64,000 nt of DNA, taken from the NCBI GenBank assembly GCA_950295325.1, contig OX485807.1, positions 13,171,001 through 13,235,000 on the forward strand, read 5' to 3'. The position numbers were made by a program, and so were the translations under genes. Position 1 is the stretch's first letter. The number at the start of each line of letters is the position of its first letter. A model generated the notes under the pieces. It made no database searches. It saw nothing but the letters and a program-made list of their open reading frames with translations, and had not been told where the DNA came from. Below, piece after piece: positions 12,989-23,359 of this stretch. Origin of the DNA: Polytrichum commune (taxonomy: Eukaryota; Streptophyta; Polytrichopsida; Polytrichales; Polytrichaceae).

Positions 12989-13090
12989 TCTTATCATTTT
13001 TGAAACTCTACTCCAAATTTGAGATGATTCTTGACATGATCCAATGGTCAAATTTAACTTTGGGGTTGGAAGTGTTGGTAATAAACCATA
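11395..13090. repeat. Array of three diverged R2 repeat units
   Basis: Units begin near 11,400, 12,040 and 12,740 (spacing about 620-710 bp). Each has a GTGGGCCTTA-type block, a GGTATATGGCAAGGCTTGTA-like block, a block reading like TTTTGCATCTTAACTCC, then a GAAACGACGATC/GATTCGCGACTG block. The 197-codon ORF at 12,089-12,682 and the 104-codon ORF at 11,608-11,922 are open frames inside this repeat. A CA microsatellite lies at 11,960-12,006 and a GA microsatellite at 12,949-12,986. Confidence 0.6.
12949..12986. repeat. (GA)n microsatellite
   Basis: About 19 uninterrupted GA dinucleotides. Confidence 0.95.
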
Positions 13091-13279
13091 TAGTAACTTA
13101 GGGTGAGTGAATTTATAATGATGGTGACCTATAGTGGATTCTCACATATAGCAACATATTAAAGTATAAGATGTATGTATTTTGAAAGAAAAACCATTAC
13201 ATGTTATCTACGACTTTCAATTCAAAAATTCAAAAGACATTCATGTTGACTCTACTATGACAAACTCTATTGTTATGTT

Positions 13280-13975
13280 CCCCATTTGGACTTGCTAGTG
13301 TGCTCGTGTAATCTTCATTTGTTTTTATATCAAACTTCTACATAATATGTCGGTACCCCACAAATACCTATATGCACATTCACCTATAATCATTTGAACC
13401 TTCCCCCCCCCCCCCCACTTTTCTTCTAGACCACTTTATTGCAAGTGCACCAAACTAGGATGTTAGGGTTGTTGGAAGTGCCAAGATTGATGATGGGTGC
13501 AATGTGGACATGCAAGAAGGCTAATGAGCAATGGCCTCGTGTATTGAGCATGTAAGGACTTCAAATATTAATCGCAAAATAGCAAGACCAACTCTAATGT
13601 TCTCTCATTTGGCCCACTTTGTTAGTTTGCTTATTGTAATGTTTACTATGTTTTCCAAACCTTCGCATATGTTGAAATAAAAAATTGTCTACAATAGACA
13701 CACACTCACTTAGACCCCTCCCCCTTCAACCGCTTTCCTACAAATACACCACAAAATAGGTTCGTAATTAAGTTAGGGTCGTTGATGGGTGCAATGTGCA
13801 CTTACAAGAGAACCGATTAATGAGCCGTGGCCTCATATATTGAGAATGAAAGTACTTTAGATATTAACTCTAAAATATAACAAGCTCAACCTTCACGTTC
13901 CTCGTGTGGATTCGGATTTGCTAATGTGCTCATCATGTAATATTCACTTCGTTTTCAAACCTCTACATGCTTACG
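13280..13975. repeat. Diverged tandem repeat R3, period about 300-326 bp
   Basis: The block TTGGACTTGCTAGTGTGCTC recurs at about 13,287, 13,613 and 13,914. Between occurrences lie a C-rich run, an ACCACTTTATTGCAAGTGCACC block and a GATGGGTGCAATGTGCAC block. A further partial copy lies at 14,358-14,515. Sequence identity between units is moderate, so the array is old. Confidence 0.7.
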
Positions 13976-14357
13976 GGGCGCTTTAAACAGAGGTCCACGA
14001 CTTAAGACTATAGGGATCAATTTGAAGCAATTTGAGGCAAATTAAACCCTTGAATTGGACCCTTCATGATAGAAGTTCTCCAAAACATGAACTCTCCTTT
14101 GAACTTCAATTCTTGATTTGAATTTAGCGTGTCCATCCAAAACGATAACATGTAGGAGACACATGACTTTGCCTCTTCTTGGTCTTGGTACTGGCATCTA
14201 AAAAGCCTTTGGTCCACTTTACACCTCTCGACCAATAGGATTCCTTCATCTAAAGCAGGCCCCGCTTACTACTATAATGGAAATCCAAAATGTGTTCATA
14301 ATAAGGTAGAGGCACACTCCGCCCTTGAGCCCACTTAAACCCTTCCTTGAACCCCCC

Positions 14358-14515
14358 TTTCCAAGAACCACTTTATTGTAAGTACACCAAAAAGTAGGCT
14401 GGTGATTAAGTTAGGGTTGCTGCAAGTACCAGGGCTGATGATGGGTGCAGTGTGCACATGCAAGAAGGCTAATGAGCGGTGGCCTCAGATATTGAGCGTG
14501 TAAGTACTTTAAGAA
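14358..14515. repeat. R3 repeat, detached partial copy
   Basis: Matches the central part of the R3 unit (ACCACTTTATTGTAAGTACACC, then GATGATGGGTGCAGTGTGCA, then GGCCTCAGATATTGAGCGTG). It is followed at once by a GAT trinucleotide microsatellite (about 14,516-14,580). Confidence 0.7.
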
Positions 14516-14580
14516 GATGATGATGATGATGATGATGACGATGATGAGGATGGTGATGATGATGATGATGAAGAAGAAGG
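14516..14580. repeat. (GAT)n/(GAA)n microsatellite
   Basis: Imperfect GAT/GAC/GAA trinucleotide run. It produces poly-Ile reading frames on the minus strand that are not genes. Confidence 0.9.
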
Positions 14581-14918
14581 TGGAGAGCATGAGCATTACC
14601 TCGATCGATGGTTGTCAAAGTCAATCTGAATCCCTGCCAGCTGAGAGAGGCTTTATCACCTAATCAGCCCCTCCCTCGCTCGCTAATGTGACCCATCTGA
14701 TGATGATGGGTGTTCATGCATCATCGATCCATCCATCAGCTGGCGGGGGAGGGGGGGCGGATCGATCATTAAGCTCATGGAGTCGATACTGATCCCATCG
14801 TCTTAGTAGTTAATCTTCGTAAGTGGGATTTGCAGCAATCATTGACCAGAACAAGTTTGTTTGCGTCAGTGGCATGCAGAGAGGAATGTCCGGCCTCTTG
14901 TGATGAAGTTTACTTACC

Positions 14919-15192
14919 TACTGCTGAGGAAAAGTGGTCGTGACTTTGCAGGTGGGTGGTATTGACTAGGTGGGGGAGTGTCTGATTGTTCCGGGGGGGG
15001 GGGGGGGGGGGCAGTTTGATCGAGGCCCATGCTCCTTCTTACACTGAAGTAGTAAAGGGATTTGGACATGGCAGAAGACCGGCTCTGATCATGGTCGTGG
15101 TCATGGTGGTGGTGGTGGTGGTGGTGGTGCCCTGGTGATGGTACTGGGAGGGGAAGAGACGTCGTGAGGACCATGCCATGGTCTGCGCCCAT
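14919..15192 (-). CDS. Candidate first exon of an unknown protein with a histidine run
   Basis: The minus frame opens with ATG at 15,192 and encodes about 92 residues: a hydrophobic/proline start, nine consecutive His then alternating His-Asp, a Ser-rich stretch, a Pro run from a C19 tract, and a basic end. At its 3' end the sequence AG/GTAAGTAAA would be a good plant splice donor, overlapping the apparent stop. Base composition here is richer in GC than the surroundings. Against it, I see no downstream exon, and the His and Pro runs come from simple repeats. I do not recognise a family. Confidence 0.2.
14993..15011. repeat. G19 homopolymer
   Basis: Uninterrupted run of 19 G on the + strand; its length is prone to sequencing error. 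Confidence 0.85.
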
Positions 15193-15399
15193 TATATTAG
15201 TCCTCCACTACGGCGGTATTTATGTTGCAAGCTGAGCGCCGGATCGGGGATCAGGGGATCAGCAGAGACATGAGAGAAGGTGTTGAGAACCATTAAGTCG
15301 GCCTCCAGGACGAGTACGCGGTGCATGGCGTTCAGGGATTCTCAGCAACATCCCTCGCCATGCATCTTCCCGAAATCTATGTGTTGCACACTGTTCAGT

Positions 15400-17020
15400 T
15401 CCTGTTCCCTATTCAGTACACATCCCGTGAAGTAATTGCAAGCAGAACTGCTGAAGAAGAGATTATTGACTAAGGAGTGAAAGGCGTTAGGGTTTCTGAT
15501 GATTATTCGCACACGCCATGCACCTTCGTCAATATTCTCTTTGCATATATTTATATATATGTATATATGAGCACACATCCTGTGAACGAATTGCAAGCAA
15601 ACTCACAGCAAGGCTGCTGAAGAATAAGAGGTCATCGACCAAGGAGGCCTTAGGGTTTCTCTTTGTATATTTAGTAGATGCCTTGTGAACTTCCAAACAA
15701 ACTCGCAGCAAACTCCTGATGAAGAAGAGGTCAATATTAACTTAAGGGGCACCCCGTGATGTGCTCGTAGGCATTTTTTAACGGAATGAAGGAAGATCTT
15801 TGGAGTGCAGGAGCTCCACGGAGCTTTGCGGCAGGGAGCTATTTGAGTAAGGATTTCGCCCAAGTCAGCTGCACACCGCCAACAGCCAGCAGTAGAAGCG
15901 TTTTCACAATTACAAAAAGAATTGCCGGTGCGCAGTATCTTCTTACATGCGTCATGCGTCTCCTCTCTTTGCACATTCAGTACACAACCTGTGAAGAACG
16001 CATTGCAAGCAAACTCCCAGGAAACCACTGTTGATGATGAATAGATTAGGATCGGCTCAGGAGGCGCACCCGATGCGCTCGTAACCATATCTTAATTGAA
16101 AGAATTAGAGCATCTTGCAGGAACGTTTTCAGTCGATTGTGTGATGTGTTCGTTCACGGCTAATAGATGGCAGTACTACGAGCGTTATCGCAATATTTCA
16201 TAAAAATAGATCCGGTGCACAGTTTCTTATGACGGTTAGTAACATTACAACTAAGGTCAATTCATTCTTCCTATTCGGCAGCTGATCTATCAGAATAGGG
16301 AGGGTCTTGGAATGCTGCAGCTCCAGGGAAATTTCCTGCAGAGAGGAGAAGTTTGAGTAAGGGCTTCGGTTAAGGCAGCTGCCAATGCACCGCTAATAAT
16401 GGCAGTACAAGCGATTCGATCACATATATTTCATAAAAAGGAGGGAATCACGGAGCACTGTGTCTTCTGAATCAATTAGGTTGATTTCTCCCACTATTCA
16501 GCTGTATGCATTCATGCGCGGGTGCCATGTGCAACAGCTACAGTAGCTGAGGAGTTCAATATAAGCCGCAATGTGTTCATTTGGTTCCTCAGGACAACTA
16601 TGTAGTCAGCCGAAGCAAGGGTTTCGTCGCCGAGATTTCTCTTTGCACATTGAATAGACATCCTAAGAACTCGCAAGCAAACTCATTGTCCCCGCAAGCC
16701 GTTACTACTGCTGAAATTTAAGAGCCCAATAATATCAGCTTAAGGCTGCAGTAACACCTGATCATGCGTTCGATCGCAGCCATTCCTTGACGGGAGGTTA
16801 ATTAGAGGATCTTGCAGAAAATTTGCAGAAGCTCCAGGGATCAAGCTTATCCAGCAGGAATCCCTTTGAGCAATCAGGGTTAAATCGTCGAAGCAAGGAT
16901 GATTGCTCCCCGAAGTAAGTGTTTCATCGCCGAAGTAAATATCTCAATCGATCGGCTGCTGCACCACCACACCACCAATAAATGCTATTACTACAAGCAT
17001 TTTAGCAATCGTTGTAAAAA
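15400..17020. repeat. Diverged multi-copy repeat cluster
   Basis: Two short blocks alternate. Block a reads like CTTTGCACATTCAGTACACA followed by GAATTGCAAGCAAACTC and GCTGCTGAAGAAGA (near 15,416, 15,570, 15,670, 15,970 and 16,650). Block b reads like CACCGCCAATAATGGCAGTA followed by CAAGCGTTTT and TTTCATAAAAA (near 15,885, 16,170, 16,400 and 16,970). Copies are 70-90% alike by eye. It may be a degenerate satellite or the upstream region of an unrecognised gene. The overlapping minus ORFs (15,342-16,088) come from these repeats. Confidence 0.5.
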
Positions 17021-17585
17021 TTAAGAATCCCGGTTGAGTTAGTTATTCTCCCGGGAGTCCCCCCTCCCCCCTCTCCCTCCAATGGTCAACTACTGTAGTC
17101 TGCTGCTGCTGCTGCTGCTGAAGAAGAATCGAGCGGTGTGGCCCTTAGTAATTTGTTGATGAAACAATCTCGAGGACAATTACACCAGAGTCCGTGATCG
17201 TATGTACCCTGCACAGCTCTTCAAACCTGCAAGAGAAGGGATGGGATTATTGTACAATCCAGGTCCTCCTGGAACATTCTAGTCTGTACCGCAAGCGGTG
17301 CAGCAATGGCGGGGGACGGCGGCTTTGGGGGGAAGCTGGAGCTTACATTACAGTAGTCCTCGCCGTGCCGTAGAATGACATACTTACAACACCACAGCCA
17401 CACACTACCTCACCACCTTCTCGAAAGATCAAACAAACCAGGAAACCCGCAGCCTGTCGAAGGGTGGTGGTAAGCTATGGTGTTTCGGAGAAGGCGATGG
17501 ATGCTCAACGAAACGGATCCCAAAAGTGCCGTGCCCCCACTATTATTATTCTTATTATTCTTATTATTATTCTTCAGGGCCCGGT
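17021..17585. other. GC-richer intergenic DNA, no gene recognised
   Basis: Holds a CTG trinucleotide run (17,100-17,121) and a TTATTATTC run (17,541-17,575). ORFs here (minus 17,221-17,403 and 17,410-17,892) include long Ile and Asn runs from these repeats and no domain. Confidence 0.4.
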
Positions 17586-17589
17586 GCCA

Positions 17590-17955
17590 TGTGGACGCAG
17601 TTTCGGTGGGCGGGCTGTTTAATCCGAATCTTTCCCTAAAAGTTATTAGAAGAATATGACAGGGCTCCCTTGAAACTCCAACCATCACCAATGCAGGGTG
17701 AGCCCCAGACTCCCCAATTATATGTGAGATGATGATGATGATGATGATGAGGGTTTGGGGCCATAAACATTGTTTATGATATCCATATGGCGCCACCCGA
17801 GGTAGATTCCAAGGAATCAAAATCCATTGCGACCAGAATAATGGACCGATTTCATACGCATTGAATTGTGAAATTGTATCTAGGTTTTCCAAGTTTTTGC
17901 TTACCCCGACTCAGGTTTGTATGCGTAGGTTGGTTGTCCCAATAGGCGAAAGAGT
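17590..17955 (+). repeat. Diverged repeat R4, copy 1
   Basis: Shares ordered blocks with 18,340-18,605: GCCATGTGGA, AATCAAAATCCATTGCRACM, GATTTCATACGCATTGA, and a GTTTGCTTA-CCC block followed by GGCGAAAGAG-like sequence. Copy 1 contains a GAT microsatellite (17,729-17,750). Confidence 0.55.
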
Positions 17956-18339
17956 GAAGGGTTGATCACACGAACCAATTCCAGGACCATCTGTCGATAT
18001 ATCCAGCTGTAATAATGTGAAACATGATGGGCCAACATCTATTTCTTAACATAATCCCCAACAATGGTGTTTCTTAACATAATTTGGTGTGAGGACACAA
18101 TGGTCTACATTAGTACCCGAGTTTCTACTTACATTGAATATGCGAGCTTACATACGTCAACGTCTCGTTAGGCGAAAGAGTTAGCACACCGGTTTAGCTG
18201 ACCCACGTTTGTGTTTTGTATGCTAGCTTGCGCAGGGAGCCCCGTTAGGCTAAAACAAGTTAACACATTAGGCATTTGTTTGCATCAGTAGATCAAAAGT
18301 GCCTTCTAACATATTTAATGGTGTATGCCATGTGGATTA

Positions 18340-18605
18340 GTTTTGTGGGCTTTTGTCTGAATCTTTTGACACACGTAGATGTTGAAGGGACCCAATCATG
18401 TGAGATGATTCTATTTTATGTATAAAATTTCAGTTTCAATGGGGACCCCATATAGGGCCACTCGAGCAAAATGAGGAATCAAAATCCATTGCAACAAGAA
18501 TCCATATCGGGCCTATTTCATATGCATTGACATTGAATAGAGCTGAATACTTGAGGTTTGCTTATCCCAAGTAGGACAACTTGCATAGGCTGCCCATTCG
18601 GGCTA
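18340..18605 (+). repeat. Diverged repeat R4, copy 2
   Basis: Direct copy of the R4 blocks listed for 17,590-17,955, about 740 bp downstream. Identity is moderate; no coding content. Confidence 0.55.
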
Positions 18606-19665
18606 AAGCATAGCATAGTCATGGTCTTAACAATGTTATGCCAATGAATCAAATCGGCATGCAAAAGGGGGGCACTACACTTTATATATTGTTTGTTGCA
18701 TGATTAAAACTTATATGCCACAATGAGTAGAGCAACACCCGTGTGAGACTCTTGCTCCTAGACTTCTCAAGTTGCCACTAAGTGATTGCACGATCATTGA
18801 AGTGGTTGATAATGGATAGTGTGGCCCACATTGACTCAATTGTACATTGTAGTGCTAAACAAATCAATCTATACTAGGGAACCCAACAAGCATAGAGACT
18901 ACACTATACACATGGGTTAGTGTGGCCCACACTATTCACCATCGATCTACATAAAATGATTTTTCACTTTCTAGGCGACAACCGGAGCAGGTCACGTGGA
19001 AAATGAATGTTGTCACCTTAGTAAATCATGTATATAATGTACTAAACATCGCAACCATATGGGAGTATTGGTGCTAGAATATGATCATTAACTATGTTTT
19101 TGAGTAAACCTAGACTTGTGTGTAAATTTGGGACATAACAAAATTATGTATGTTCACTCCTATCGACAAATTGAATACTTACGATAAAAATGACATAAAG
19201 TAATCCTAGATGCCAAATTGCATCTTTGGTTGTAGCATGTTTTAGTTACATGCACACTATGTGGTTTGTGAAGAATACACATATATGCAGGGATTATTGA
19301 GATTTCAACATATTCTTCTATTCACTTCCATCAAATAATTTCTTTTGCAAATGTGCATGTCTCAATTCTACCCCCAAGAAAACTCTCATTTGCATTATTG
19401 AATTTGGACAAGTCTTTTGTGCACATTTACTCAATTTTAAGTTCATTAGAGGATCTCCAAATCCCGCGTTGTTGTACATTTAAGTATCCTTTAGTGACAT
19501 GATGTCAATGCCAATTCCCAATAAGGTCGATGGTGTTGAAACCAACACCCTAAGATCTATTAAACAAAGCACATTCTGATTATGAGAATATCCACCACCT
19601 TAACATTAGGCACTTGTCCCCCGTGTGGACTTTGAGTCCCACCTACTGATAAAGCTTTGACCCTG
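18606..19665. other. Intergenic DNA, no gene seen
   Basis: AT-rich. The block near 18,900-18,990 (GTTAGTGTGGCCCACACTAT then GGCGACAACCGGAG) has diverged relatives near 7,830-7,920 and 27,925-28,020, so old repeat material is present, but no boundaries could be drawn. Confidence 0.45.
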
Positions 19666-19789
19666 ATAACGTTATTCATATCCATAACGATGTTTTGTGT
19701 GACTGTCAATATTTCATGGAATATCTAATAATATTCCGTGAAATGTTGCGAGTCCCACAAAAGTTTGTTATGGATCTAAATAATGTTAT
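19666..19789. mobile_element. Small palindromic MITE, family P2, copy 1 (124 bp)
   Basis: Begins ATAACGTTATTCATATCCAT and ends with the inverted ATGGATCTAAATAATGTTAT, with further inverted symmetry inward (a GTGTGACTG/AGTCCCACA pair). A second copy lies at 38,651-38,795. Non-coding, so a foldback or miniature element. The target duplication is unclear. Confidence 0.65.
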
Positions 19790-21014
19790 GCTTGTAACTT
19801 TTGCTTAGATAATTCAAACAAAACATATTTTGGTGCATTGGATTCCTCTCTCCATCACCAACGAGAATCATTTCAGGGTTGAGGATAGACAAAAGTTAGA
19901 GTTTCATTTTGCTTTCACATCAATGGTTGTAGTAGTAACCCTCTTCCCGACACTATTTCACATGCGGTGAATAGGAAGAGGACCAAGCTGAGCAGGGGTC
20001 CTTCGATCCGTAACAGGATGAAGCAGCATCGATCAAGCTGCTTTGTAAAATTTGGCCTTCAAATCAGGATAGATGCATGAATCCCCAAACTCGTACCACG
20101 CCTTACGAAGTACCGATCAATCAGCTTCTTCCTCCTGTTTCAAACCGTTTCCTGTTGGCTCTCCCAAATCACGGCGTCTGTCGGGGTGCTAATCTCTAGC
20201 AACCCTCCAATCTCCAATCTCCAAACGCCCATGACGATTGACCAGGACTGGAGCTGTGACAAGTGTGTTTTTGGATCAAGGTCTCGGAACTCCCACCACG
20301 GAAAGGGGATGAGTAGTTCATGAACTTTTCTTTTTCTTTTTTCCTTTTTTTGAGACAGAAGGCCAAGAAAGCCAGCGCCAGTGCATAGTAGTTCATGAAC
20401 TTGAGAGTTCAGATTTGTTCGTTCGACAATCCAGGTTCATTTGAAGCTATTAACGTCCCAGCTATTAGCGGCTGGTACGGCAAGAAGACGAAGCGGCAAG
20501 ACGAAGAGGTGAATGAACCTTGAACCTCTCTCATCAGCCGACACATGTGCCCGGCCTCCTATCTCGGAGGCTCCGAAACAGATGTGTCTGCGATTTCTGC
20601 CAAGCTCAGCTTTTAGGACACTAGGGAGTCCATCCATCCCGCGAGTGCGTCAACCTATTCTTTGTTGACAATCCCGGGAAACCAGCCGCCATGGGATGAA
20701 ACGGCAACACCCGCTCGCACACACACACGATGACACTCTGCAATTACTTCAAATTTGTTAATATCCTTCGTCGGCCAGCTCCCCAGGCTTGCAGAATCTG
20801 CAATAGACATGATGTGCCCGCGGGGATGGACATGTGTAGCATCGCCGATGCTCCGCCTCGATCGCTGAACCCACCAGTGGGTTTCAGGAAAGCGAGGCGT
20901 TATTCGGTTACTTTTCTCACGGGGACACACCCTATATTTGAATTAGTGATTGGCGTGTGGTTAGGTGAGGATCAAGGAACACACAACAAAGAGACACACG
21001 TTTAATAGGGACTA
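19790..21014. other. Intergenic DNA, no gene recognised
   Basis: GC content rises around 19,900-20,950. Short ORFs occur on both strands (for example + 20,730-21,005 and - 20,655-20,930) but overlap each other and show no known domain. A direct repeat of AGTTCATGAACTT sits at about 20,313 and 20,390. Confidence 0.4.
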
Positions 21015-21325
21015 GAGTTATCCGTTTACTTCAACCGAAGTTTTGGTCAAGAGTTCGTTATTTTGCACACGAAAATTTTCATGTTTGGTAAGTTTTCAGT
21101 GCATGTTTGGAGATGGTGGGGAGGTTTGAGCGAAGAACATTCTACATCAGTTCATTGGGGACCAAACCCCATTTTGGCACCCCCAATGAATTGATGGAGA
21201 ACTCTCTTCATTCAAACATCCACACCTTCTCCGAGCATGCAACAAATACTTACCGAACATGGAAGGTGATGTATGCAAAACAACAAACTCTTGACCACAA
21301 CTCCAGTTGAATTAACGGATAACTC
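21015..21325. mobile_element. Full-length hairpin MITE, Stowaway-like (311 bp)
   Basis: The left end GAGTTATCCGTTTACTTCAA is mirrored by the inverted right end, flanked by TA on both sides (21,013-21,014 and 21,326-21,327). The inverted symmetry continues almost to the centre (GTTCATTGGGG... against ...CCCCCAATGAA around 21,150-21,190), so nearly the whole element folds on itself. TA duplication suggests a mariner/Stowaway type, though the terminal bases are not the classic CTCCCTCC. Confidence 0.75.
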
Positions 21326-21327
21326 TA

Positions 21328-22866
21328 TTGGACTATGTCTCTAAATTTATATCAACTACTCCACTCTCAATAATGAACATGATTGAAGGGACCTATGTAT
21401 TTAGTTGATGAATTAACAACTTCCGATACCATACCTACATCGTAGTAGTTCCAAATTTTGTTGATGATTCATTGTAGAATTAGCACTATAAACCTATAAT
21501 TAGTCTATTGAGTGTAAGTTGAGATGAATAAGACATAAACCTATAAGAAGTCAAGATTCTACTGGACCACTTAACATGAATGCCACATATTGTAAGTCGA
21601 GTATTTGGTAGAACGTGGTTTGGGTGTACCTTTAATCACAAAGTGAAAGTCTCGTTCATTTGAAGACAACGTGCATTTACGTGTAGTTGACAAGTGTATT
21701 TGACTTCAATCATCATGCCTCCTATTGGTGCAATTTATACAATGGCGACAAATGATTCATGGACTCCAATGTAAAGTCACTACTAGCATATGAGTCCTAC
21801 ACAATCGTCCCATCTAGATAAAACATCAATGCAAATCTACCCCTATGCTAGATTTAAAAATTCCAATTACATAGGTCAATTGCCTTGGACTCATATGCTT
21901 GTAATGAGTTTGTCATAGAGTTAGGTCTTAATTACCTCCTACAAACTCTTTACCATGCTTTGGCCTTGAAGTACTTTCTATATTTTGATGATTGTACTCC
22001 TTAGTATACCCTCTTGTCTCTCAAAACTAGAGAGAGAGAGACACACACACACACACACACACAAAACACAACAACAACAACAAAAAATTGCTATATATCA
22101 CCTTGTGTGTAAGGTAGAGGGTGCTTAAACCAACGCTTTAAGCTATTGTGGTTGATATAAAAAAAACCAACCCCTTTATGTTGGGTAGCCATCCACACCC
22201 CCCCCCCATGCATAGAATGGCTAGAATATGCACTAACAAGCTACTCCAAACCCACCTTGAACCAACCTAAGATAGAGTGGAGTCCATGTCCTACCCTATA
22301 CGGAGGTAGTGGAGGCTTGGTACGAGGTGGCACCACGAATGGCACCTAAACCTATCTTTGTGGGCCGGGGCAGGCCTTTCCCATGTGTACGGGTTCAAGA
22401 TAGTAGAGGGTTGGTGGTTGGGAGGTGGGTGTAGAGGTGGGTTTAGGGTGGGGTAACGGGATTAGGGTGAGTTTCCATATAGGCTGCTCACCCACCATAT
22501 TCTAGTGTGAATAAAGACAAACACACCCAAATATAGAGGGAATATGGTGGAGTAGATACCATATGTGCCAACTAGATATTCTCATCTTCTCAAATCCAAG
22601 CCCATCTACTAGCCTCCTCGTCCATGTTAAAACCTCCTCCTCCTCCTAGAACGGGTCGTCAATCCTTAAGGTGACTGGCACTTGACGTTAAAGGTTCTTT
22701 AGTGGATGCATGGAAATCTAGCAAAACTTGTTCATGGCCTTCACATTCTAACGAACCGCTTTAATGTGGTTGGATGGCATCTTGTGCTTAAATACATGCA
22801 AACATCTCTAACCCATTATTTTTTAGAATCTAGTGGATGAGCAGCATACATGGGAACGCACCCTTA
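21328..22866. other. Intergenic DNA with GA/CA microsatellite
   Basis: No gene seen. A (GA)n(CA)n microsatellite spans 22,030-22,063, followed by a CAACAACAA stretch; G-rich sequence lies at 22,400-22,470. Confidence 0.45.
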
Positions 22867-23356
22867 GGGCCACTTCACTCATGAGACTAAGAGTTTGTGA
22901 CCATTACACTTCAAGCACTCTCATTGGTGGAAAAGGCGGAGTTTATCCAAGTTCGCTTCACACCACGCTTGAGGGACCAACAGTGTAAGTGAATGCAAGA
23001 TGGATGTATCGTCTACATGGAATCCTACATGACATCAAATGGACCATGATTCATGGTCACTTGGATTATTTTCAAAAACCACCCTCTTGAAGGTAGACCT
23101 AACACAAAATCAGGAGACCATGGCACTCCAAACGCTCACAACTGTTGATTTATCATGTGTGCGGATCGGCATGACTAGACATTCATTGAAATAGCATTTG
23201 GTTGAGGGCCCCGTCACATATGACTTCATAGTACACTTGAGGGTCCGTGACCACACTACATGATTTTGCAAGTGTCTTGGGATGCCCATGGACACTTTCA
23301 TTTGGGCTCTCACAATTTCATGGTCACGGCTCTTGACTCATATGTGAAAGTGGCCC
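22867..23356. mobile_element. Harbinger/Tourist-like MITE H1 (490 bp)
   Basis: Ends GGGCCACTTCACTCATGAG and the inverted CTCATATGTGAAAGTGGCCC are flanked by TTA (22,864-22,866; 23,357-23,359). Internal landmarks match the H1 copies at 10,298 (opposite orientation) and 37,697 (same orientation). Non-coding. Confidence 0.87.
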
Positions 23357-23359
23357 TTA

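Noticed and set aside
17410-17892. 160-codon minus ORF with Ile and Asn runs
   Set aside because: The runs come from GAT and TTATTC microsatellites, and R4 repeat sequence covers the rest.
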